Shown one piece after another: positions 7,861-13,668 of a DNA stretch of 55,101 nt. Each line of letters starts with the position of its first letter. Position 1 is the first letter of the stretch. Under the pieces are notes generated by a model. It saw only the letters and a list, made by a program, of their open reading frames with translations, did not search any database and was not told where the DNA came from. Source of the stretch: JAHFUI01 sp041485905 (GTDB lineage Bacteria > Acidobacteriota > Vicinamibacteria > Vicinamibacterales > CAVVIG01); contig JBGPKK010000009.1 in assembly GCA_041485905.1 (NCBI GenBank), positions 1 to 55,101 of the forward strand, written 5' to 3'. The translations under genes and the position numbers were made by a program.

Positions 7861-8574
7861 TTGCAGACTCCAGATTACTGTCGCGACATCGAAACCTACT
7901 TGTGTCAGAAGAACGAAGGCCACCTGATACGAGTGGTGGGGCCCTCGTTCGAGCTCGTGTCGAACTGGGCCGCGCAGGGCATTCCCATCAAGGTCGCCTT
8001 CACTGGGATCGACCGCTGCTTCGAGCGGTACTATCGGAAGGGCCCGCGCCGCCGCCCGATCAAAATCGATTTCTGCGAAGCCGACGTGCTGGATGCGTTC
8101 GACGAGTGGCGTCGAGCCGTGGGTCTTCCGGCGGCTGCGAGCGGGGCGGGGGAAGACGATTCGGCGGGCGACACTCGCGTGCGCCCGGCGTCGTCGCTGC
8201 CCGCCCATCTCGAGCGGGTGATCATGCGGCTCACGTCCGCCCGCGCGAACGGACGTATCGGCGAGGATTTCGACCGATTGATCGATGCCGCGGCGCGCGA
8301 GCTGGACGTCGCGCGCGGCGCCGCCGGCGGCCTGCGCGGCGCGGCCCGCGCGGCATTGATCGCGCGGTTGGCCGCACTCGACGCCGAGATTCTTCAGGCC
8401 GCGCGTGCGGTGCTCGACGAGCAATCGCGGCGCGCCATCCTTCACGAAGCGGACGAAGAGCTCGCAGGATTCCGCGATCGCATGGCCGGAGACGCCTTCA
8501 CGCGTGCCCGGGAGGCCGTCTTCGATCGGCTGGTGCGCGAGCGATTCGGGCTTCCGGTGGTTGTGTTTCAATGA
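7861..8574 (+). CDS. Conserved protein of unknown function (near coaX)
   Basis: A 237-residue soluble protein with a conserved-looking N-terminal half (RDIETYLCQKNEGHLIRVVG, then GIPIKVAFTGIDRCFERYY, and PIKIDFCEADVLDAFDEWRR) and an Ala/Arg-rich helical C-terminal half. I do not recognise an enzyme motif. The repeated Cys and His residues in the first 90 residues could bind a metal, but that is speculative. Start choice is uncertain: TTG at 7861 gives a compact N-terminus beginning with QTPDYCRDIE, while an ATG at 7804 overlaps the end of coaX by 35 bases. Close coupling with coaX suggests co-expression. The stop is followed directly by the second heptamer inverted element. Confidence 0.75.
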   Translation: MQTPDYCRDIETYLCQKNEGHLIRVVGPSFELVSNWAAQGIPIKVAFTGIDRCFERYYRKGPRRRPIKIDFCEADVLDAFDEWRRAVGLPAAASGAGEDDSAGDTRVRPASSLPAHLERVIMRLTSARANGRIGEDFDRLIDAAARELDVARGAAGGLRGAARAALIARLAALDAEILQAARAVLDEQSRRAILHEADEELAGFRDRMAGDAFTRAREAVFDRLVRERFGLPVVVFQ

Positions 8575-8665
8575 CAACGGAGAACGGAAAACGCAAAACG
8601 TATATGGCCAGCGGCGCGTCCCGTCTCGTTTGCGTTTAACGTTTAACGTTTAACGTTTAACGTTG
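8575..8665. repeat. Inverted heptamer-repeat element upstream of the RNA methyltransferase gene
   Basis: Same architecture as the element before birA but with a different unit. The left arm (8575-8602) is CAACGGA, GAACGGA, AAACGCA, AAACGTA. The right arm (about 8622-8665) ends with four perfect GTTTAAC copies and reverse-complements to the series CAACGTT, AAACGTT (three times), AAACGCA. The loop is about 19 nt (8603-8621). The element starts immediately after the preceding stop codon and ends three bases before the ATG at 8669. The unit consensus is RAACGNN. Confidence 0.85.
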
Positions 8666-8668
8666 CCC

Positions 8669-9931
8669 ATGCTAACACCAGGCCAGACGCTCGCGGTGAC
8701 CATCGAGAAGCCGGCGGTCGGCGGACAGATGATCGCGCGCGTCGACGGCCAGGTCGTGCTCGTCAGCGGCGCGATCCCCGGGGAGCGCGTAACCATCCGC
8801 ATCGATCGGGTGGGGAAGGGCGTCTGTTACGCCGACACGGTGACGATCGAGGAGCCCTCCTCCGATCGCTCGGTGCCCTTCACGGATCCTCTGTGCGGTG
8901 GCTGCCTGTACGCGCACATCGAGTACGAACGGCAGCTTCAGATCAAATCGCTCGTCATCGCCGATGCATTCTCCAGAATCGGTCGTCTGCCGCTGCCGGC
9001 ACCGGTGGCGGTCTTCGCCTCTCCGCCCAAGTGGTACCGCATGCGCGCGCGGCTTCACGTCCGGGGCCGCCGGATCGGTTTCTTTCGCGAAGGCACGCAC
9101 GAAGTGTGCGACGCCCGCGCCACGAGACAGCTGCTGCCGGCCGCCTGCGACGTGCTCGATCAGCTCGAAGCGGCGCTTGCCCGGCTGCCTGAACACACCG
9201 TACGGGAGATTGACATTGCAGAGAACCGCGAAGGGTCAGAGCGCGTGGTGCTCCTCGAGACGTTGCCGGGAAGCGCAGCTCTGCCGCGCGATCTAATATC
9301 TCTGACAGACGGTCTCACCGGACTCATCGGATCGGCTCCCGGCGGCTTCCGCGTGTTCGCCGGCAGCGCGTTCGTCGCGGACCGGCTCGTGCTCGACGAG
9401 CAGCAGACCGTGACGATCCGCCGCCACGTTCTGGCGTTTTTCCAAGGCAACAGATTTCTTCTGGGGGCCCTCGTTGCCCACGTGAGCGATCAAGTCCCGC
9501 AGCACTCCAAGGTGATCGATTTGTATGCGGGGGGCGGACTATTCTCGATCGCGGCGGCCCGGCTGCGCGGCGCCGATGTCACAGCAGTTGAGGGCGACCG
9601 GGTGGCGTCGGAAGATCTCGCCGTCAACGCGATCGAATCCGGCGGGGTGACGCCGATTCATCAGCCGGTCGAAGCCTTCCTCGGGTCTGCCCGGCGTGGG
9701 ACGGAGGTGGTGATCGTCGATCCGCCGCGCACAGGCATGTCGCGCGAGGTGCTCGAGGGTCTCGTGCGGCTGGCGGCGCGCCGCGTGGTGTATGTATCGT
9801 GCGACGTCGCCACGCTCGCGCGCGACGCGAGGCGGCTCGTCGATGCGGGATATCAGATCGCCCACGTCCACGCCTTCGATTTGTTCCCCAACACACCGCA
9901 TGTGGAGACGGTCGTGGTCTTTCAAATGTGA
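8669..9931 (+). CDS. 23S rRNA (uracil-5-)-methyltransferase, TrmA/RlmD family
   Basis: A 420-residue SAM-dependent RNA m5U methyltransferase. An N-terminal TRAM/OB domain (residues 1-60, GGQMIARVDGQVVLVSGAIP) precedes cysteines that fit a [4Fe-4S] site (CGGC near 75 and CDARATRQ...AC further on). The Rossmann domain has the SAM loop VIDLYAGGGLFSIAAA, the DPPRTGMSREV motif IV and the catalytic Cys in VYVSCDVATLARD. It ends with HVHAFDLFPNTPHVETVVVF, typical of the family. The ATG at 8669 was chosen; the TTG at 8663 belongs to the repeat. RlmD, RlmC or RlmCD specificity cannot be told apart from sequence alone, so no symbol is given. Confidence 0.92.
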   Translation: MLTPGQTLAVTIEKPAVGGQMIARVDGQVVLVSGAIPGERVTIRIDRVGKGVCYADTVTIEEPSSDRSVPFTDPLCGGCLYAHIEYERQLQIKSLVIADAFSRIGRLPLPAPVAVFASPPKWYRMRARLHVRGRRIGFFREGTHEVCDARATRQLLPAACDVLDQLEAALARLPEHTVREIDIAENREGSERVVLLETLPGSAALPRDLISLTDGLTGLIGSAPGGFRVFAGSAFVADRLVLDEQQTVTIRRHVLAFFQGNRFLLGALVAHVSDQVPQHSKVIDLYAGGGLFSIAAARLRGADVTAVEGDRVASEDLAVNAIESGGVTPIHQPVEAFLGSARRGTEVVIVDPPRTGMSREVLEGLVRLAARRVVYVSCDVATLARDARRLVDAGYQIAHVHAFDLFPNTPHVETVVVFQM

Positions 9932-9936
9932 GGACA

Positions 9937-10000
9937 CGAAAAGGGGCCGCACCCATCGTTCTCGAGATCACCGGAGAAGAAGTGGTGCGGCCCCTTTTCG
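9937..10000. terminator. Perfect 17-bp inverted repeat between convergent genes; probable bidirectional terminator
   Basis: CGAAAAGGGGCCGCACC (9937-9953) is the exact reverse complement of GGTGCGGCCCCTTTTCG (9984-10000), with a 30-base spacer. It lies five bases after the methyltransferase stop and 16 bases before the stop of the opposing transporter gene. The A-tract/T-tract at the stem base gives a run of U on either transcript. The long spacer is unusual for an intrinsic terminator, so a dispersed AAAAGGGG...CCCCTTTT-type repeat is an alternative. Confidence 0.65.
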
Positions 10001-10015
10001 AGCCGAGTTCCAGGG

Positions 10016-11302
10016 TCAGGAAGCGAAGCAGAGTCCGAGTGCGGCGATCACCATGACGACGAAGGTCAGCCATCCAAGGAAGCCGACGAGTCTCGAATTG
10101 ACTGCATTGCCCATCACCGTTCGATCGCGGGTCAGCAACAGGACGATCAGAATCAGAGGAGGAGCGAGCACGCCGTTAATGACCGCTGTGGTGAACAGGA
10201 GCTTGATCGCATTCAACCCCGCGTAGTTCAACGCAATGCCGAGCACCATCGCCACGCCGAGCACGATGTAGAACTTCTTGGCCCGGCCCGGCCGGCGATT
10301 CAGAGATCCGCGCCAGGCCGCCGCCTCGGCAATCGCGTACGCACACGATCCGGCGAGGACGGGGACCGCGAGCATCCCGGTGCCAATCAGGCCTAACGTA
10401 AACAGCCAGTAGGCGCCGGCGCCGGCCAGCGGACGCAAGGCTTCAGCCGCCTCATGCGCGGTGGCGATGTTCACCTTGCCGTGTGCGTGCAGCGTGGCCG
10501 CTGTCGTCATGATGATGAAGTACATGATCGCGTTCGACGCGAACATGCCCGTGATCACGTCCGTACGGCACGCGTTGAGCTCCGCGCGAGTCGCGCCTCG
10601 GCGGTGCGCCAGATTGCGGCCCATGGCACGCTCTTCTTCCACTTCCTGCGCCGCCTGCCAGAAAAACAAGTACGGAGAGATCGTCGTGCCAAGTATCGCC
10701 ACGAGGACTGCGAAGAACGCGCGGGACCATTCCATGTGGGGAATGAGCGTCGCCTGCAGCGCAAGCCGCCAGTCGACGCGGGAAACGAATGCCGTGACGA
10801 CGTAGGCGAGGAGCACGAGCGTCAACCACTTGAACACCCGCGCGATCGTGCGGTAGGACGACCACAGCAGCAGCGACACGATCACCACGCCGTACACGGG
10901 CACCATCAGCGCGACCGGCGCGCCGATCACCATCATGGTGGCCTCCGCCATGCCGCCCAGATCGGCGGCGATGTTAATCACGTTCGCGACCACCAGGAGG
11001 ATGCACGCGCCCCAGAGCACCCACGGCGGATAGCGCCTGCGGATCACGCCGGCGAGGCCGAGACCCGTCACGAGCCCCAGGCGGGCGCACATCAGCTGCA
11101 CCGCTGCCATGAGCGGGAACGAAAACAGGGCGGTCCATAGCGGCAGGTACCCGAAAGCGGCTCCTGCCACTGAATAGGTCGAGATGCCAGAGGGGTCGTC
11201 GTCTGCCGCGCCGGTAATGAGGCCCGGGCCGAGATTCGAGAAAAAGCGCCGGAACGCACGCTTCTCCGTGGGCGGAACGGGCGCCTTGGAATGGACTGTC
11301 AT
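10016..11302 (-). CDS. Nramp (SLC11)-family metal transporter with atypical substrate motifs
   Basis: A 428-residue membrane protein with about 11 hydrophobic segments. It begins MTVHSKAPVPPTEKRAFRRF and then GPGLITGAADDDPSGISTYS. The family's TM1 metal-binding motif DPGN is replaced by DPSG. The TM6 region reads GTTISPYLFFWQAAQEVEEE where canonical Mn/Fe transporters have the MPH motif. This pattern belongs to the Nramp-related branch, some members of which carry Mg2+ rather than Mn2+/Fe2+. Substrate is therefore open. The start is ATG at 11302; longer starts up to 11449 would read through a helicase-gene fragment in another frame. It is convergent with the RNA methyltransferase. Confidence 0.88.
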   Translation of the reverse strand: MTVHSKAPVPPTEKRAFRRFFSNLGPGLITGAADDDPSGISTYSVAGAAFGYLPLWTALFSFPLMAAVQLMCARLGLVTGLGLAGVIRRRYPPWVLWGACILLVVANVINIAADLGGMAEATMMVIGAPVALMVPVYGVVIVSLLLWSSYRTIARVFKWLTLVLLAYVVTAFVSRVDWRLALQATLIPHMEWSRAFFAVLVAILGTTISPYLFFWQAAQEVEEERAMGRNLAHRRGATRAELNACRTDVITGMFASNAIMYFIIMTTAATLHAHGKVNIATAHEAAEALRPLAGAGAYWLFTLGLIGTGMLAVPVLAGSCAYAIAEAAAWRGSLNRRPGRAKKFYIVLGVAMVLGIALNYAGLNAIKLLFTTAVINGVLAPPLILIVLLLTRDRTVMGNAVNSRLVGFLGWLTFVVMVIAALGLCFAS

Positions 11303-11310
11303 CGCGCTGG

Positions 11311-11396
11311 CCGCTCGATCTTCTCCGCGACCGTCCCGCGGCACAAGAGCTGTTGGAATTGGCGCACCAGCGCCTTGTGTTTCTTGACGTCTGGCG
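11311..11396 (-). pseudogene. Fragment of a SNF2 helicase C-terminal domain with internal deletion
   Basis: Read on the minus strand, the bases just upstream of the Nramp start encode DVKKHKALVRQFQ joined directly to QLLCRGTVAEKIE. Both halves match the intact helicase at 13669-16431 (DVKKRQALVRQFQ and FLCRGTVEEKIDQ), which are about 70 residues apart there. DNA identity is clear (for example CGACCGTCCCGCGGCACAAG against CGACCGTCCCGCGACACAAG). No start and no helicase motifs remain. It is a decayed remnant of a second, related helicase gene. Confidence 0.8.
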
Positions 11397-11528
11397 CCTT
11401 CCCAGATCCGGCCGGGCACGCAGCTTGCTCGCTGTAAACCGAAACGCACCTGAGTTCCTGAGATCTAGCAAGAATTGCAACGATCCGGACTAGACACGTG
11501 GCAGGTTCTGCAATGACTGGAGCGGGAC

Positions 11529-11789
11529 ATGATGCTGACGCCTGGACCGTGGCGCCCTTCGGATCACGACGACTGCGAGATATGGACGCACGATGGACGC
11601 GTGTTCATCGCGACAATCGCCTCTCCACGCAACGCGCCCGCAATCGCCGCGACGCCAGATCTGCTTGGCCTCGTGTTGGAGCTTGCTGAGTACGGCTGTA
11701 GCTGCGATGGCGTTGGATCGTGTGCGCCCTGTCGAGCGCAGTACCTCGTCGCGACGTTCGAGTCAGTGCCGATCGACGATGGCGCCTAA
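11529..11789 (+). CDS. Small orphan protein, Cys-rich C-terminus
   Basis: An 86-residue protein beginning MMLTPGPWRPSDHDDCEIWT, with the cysteine cluster YGCSCDGVGSCAPC near the end that could bind a metal. A GGAG-type ribosome site (about 11519-11522) precedes the ATG by a suitable distance. The opening TPGPW followed by a DHDD segment and an IATIAS strand recalls small proteins of unknown function often carried on phages and plasmids. It lies in the accessory patch between the helicase fragment and the methylase/endonuclease chimera. No function can be assigned. Confidence 0.55.
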   Translation: MMLTPGPWRPSDHDDCEIWTHDGRVFIATIASPRNAPAIAATPDLLGLVLELAEYGCSCDGVGSCAPCRAQYLVATFESVPIDDGA

Positions 11790-11836
11790 CCACCGTGCTA
11801 CTATCACGGTCCACGCATCGCCATGGTGGACGTTCA

Positions 11837-12736
11837 TTGAGCATCGAGACGAATTTCGATCCGGCATTCGCGGCTGCTCTCGCACTGCGCGAGAAACAGA
11901 TCCAGCAGAATTACCGCCCGCTGATCGGCATCCATAAGTGGTTTGCCCGCCGACCTGGAACGCTGTTCCGCAATCTCTTGCTGTCGGAGTTCAACGGCGA
12001 CGAAGCCTTGACGTCTGCGTACTGGCGGGCGCACGAATTGCGCGGCGTGATTGCCGATCCATTCATGGGCGGCGGCACGACCGTGTTTGAGGCGAATCGA
12101 CTTGGATTAAGCGTCATCGGCTCGGACATCAACCCGATGGCGCACTGGATCGTGAGGCAAGGGCTCGTCGGGATTGACCGAGAAGCATTTCGATCAGCCG
12201 CCGAGAGTGTCGCTGCGAGCGTTGACGAATCAATCGGTAACCTCTATCGCACACAATGCCGGAAATGCCGCCGTCTCGGCAGGCCGTTCGCGAGCCATCG
12301 AGATGCCGTGTCCGAGCTGGTCGGCGACGTCATGGAGAGTGCCATCGAGGAGAGGCTGGCCGTGGCTCGGATCACGTTTCGGAAGACCAAGCGGGCAGAA
12401 CGGGTGCCGGGCTTCGAACAGGCGCCGGACTTCTTCGTACCTACCGAGCTCGCGCCAGCGGCCATCATCGAGGCCAAGATCACCGGCGACGATGGCACGG
12501 CGCGCGACAAGGTCAGCCGGGTCCTGAATCTTGCGACCATGCGAGACAACCGCGAGCGCAGAGGTCAGGCCGCGTTCGAGCTCATCGCATGCGTCGATGG
12601 TCGAGGCTTTCGTGTGCGCCGCGAGGACATGCGCAAGATTCTGCTCGCGACCCATGGCAAGGTGTTCACGCTTGCCACGCTGGATCGGCTGATTGAACAC
12701 ACTCGGCTGCGGGAGTTCCTACCGCGGACGAGTTAG
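11837..12736 (+). pseudogene. Chimeric remnant: N-terminal DNA methyltransferase joined to restriction endonuclease C-terminus
   Basis: A 299-residue open frame from TTG 11837. Residues 1-145 resemble the N-terminus of a DUF1156-like/N4-N6 DNA methylase: IGIHKWFARRPGTLFRNLLL, then the SAM motif IADPFMGGGTTVFEANRLGL and IGSDINPMAHWIV, ending in the start of a Cys-rich segment (TQCRKCRR). The catalytic (D/N/S)PP(Y/F) motif and the rest of the methylase are missing. From about residue 150 the sequence switches to an endonuclease-like domain with a PD-(D/E)xK pattern: APDFFVPTELAPAAIIEAK. The simplest reading is an in-frame deletion that fused the 5' part of a methylase gene to the 3' part of its adjacent endonuclease. 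The frame has no stop, so a protein may still be made, but methylation activity is unlikely. Confidence 0.7.
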
Positions 12737-12762
12737 TGGGGAAGCCGCCCACGTCCTCCGCC

Positions 12763-13665
12763 TCAGCGCGGCGTCTTGTCCTGACGGCTCCGCCTGGCAC
12801 GCCTATGCTCCTTCATCCGCTTGCTGATTGCGGCCCGCTTCGCCGCCGACTTCGCCGGCGTAGGCGACGCCGGCTGAGAGGGAGCGACCGGTTCCGTGCG
12901 CAACGCTCGCTTCCTGCGAACCGCCGCCGCCCGCGGCTTCGCGACCTGCGCCATCTCGATCCCGAACATCTCCGCCAGGTCACCGGTGTCGAGGACCTTC
13001 CCGGCCTTCGGTCCTGTTCCCGTCCGCGCCAACCCTTTGCCCGCTCGAGTGATGAGATCCTGCTGGTCGACCTTGCGCAGCGCGAACAGGAGCTCTGGCT
13101 TTTCGTCCAGCCGCGCGCCGATGCCGTAGAGCACCGCCGCCACGTGCTTGCACATCGAGGCCCAGTCGGGACAACTGCACGTGAATTCGATCTCCGCCGG
13201 CGATGGAAAGAGGCCGGTCTTTTCCTGACAGATGCGTGTCATCACGCCCTGGGAGAATCGTCCCTGCAACAGCTCGACGAGCGAGTCGATGGCGCCCGCG
13301 CAGTCCCTGCAGACGGCGCTCCAGCGGGCCTTCGGGACGGCCGCCACCTTCACCTCGATCCGATAGAGGTCTGAGCCGCTCACCATCGCCGTCACGGCGC
13401 CGGGCGCAATCTGCAGATCCACGACCGATCCGTTGCGGACGTAGCTCCGGCCGCGTGGCAGCCGGTTTTCGAAGTCGCTGTAGCGCTCGAGGTTGTCGCA
13501 CCACGCCTCGCCCCAAAACGTCTTGGCGATCTTGCGTCCGTCGATCACGACCGGCGACGTCCGCTGCCCCTTCTTCGCGAGCTTCGCCACGGCGCGCGCC
13601 GCCTGAGCGCGACGAGCGGCGACAGGCACGTAAGGTTTCCAGTCGTAGTAGTCGTAGTAGGCCAT
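12763..13665 (-). CDS. SWIM zinc-finger protein
   Basis: A 300-residue protein with a SWIM zinc finger (CxCx(n)CxH: CSCPDWASMCKHVAAVLYG) around residues 162-180. It is preceded by a conserved FWGEAWCDNLERYSDFENRL segment and followed by a helical Arg/Lys/Ala-rich tail. SWIM domains bind DNA or proteins. Genes of this type are regularly paired with SNF2 helicases, as here: its ATG at 13665 lies four bases beyond the helicase stop at 13669, so the two are almost certainly co-translated. The partnership suggests a chromatin-remodeller-like or DNA-repair role; the actual process is unknown. Confidence 0.9.
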   Translation of the reverse strand: MAYYDYYDWKPYVPVAARRAQAARAVAKLAKKGQRTSPVVIDGRKIAKTFWGEAWCDNLERYSDFENRLPRGRSYVRNGSVVDLQIAPGAVTAMVSGSDLYRIEVKVAAVPKARWSAVCRDCAGAIDSLVELLQGRFSQGVMTRICQEKTGLFPSPAEIEFTCSCPDWASMCKHVAAVLYGIGARLDEKPELLFALRKVDQQDLITRAGKGLARTGTGPKAGKVLDTGDLAEMFGIEMAQVAKPRAAAVRRKRALRTEPVAPSQPASPTPAKSAAKRAAISKRMKEHRRARRSRQDKTPR

Positions 13666-13668
13666 GAG

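Noticed and set aside
6105..8665. CRISPR array suggested by short direct repeats
   Set aside because: Units are 7-9 nt with no spacers, and no cas genes occur in the window.
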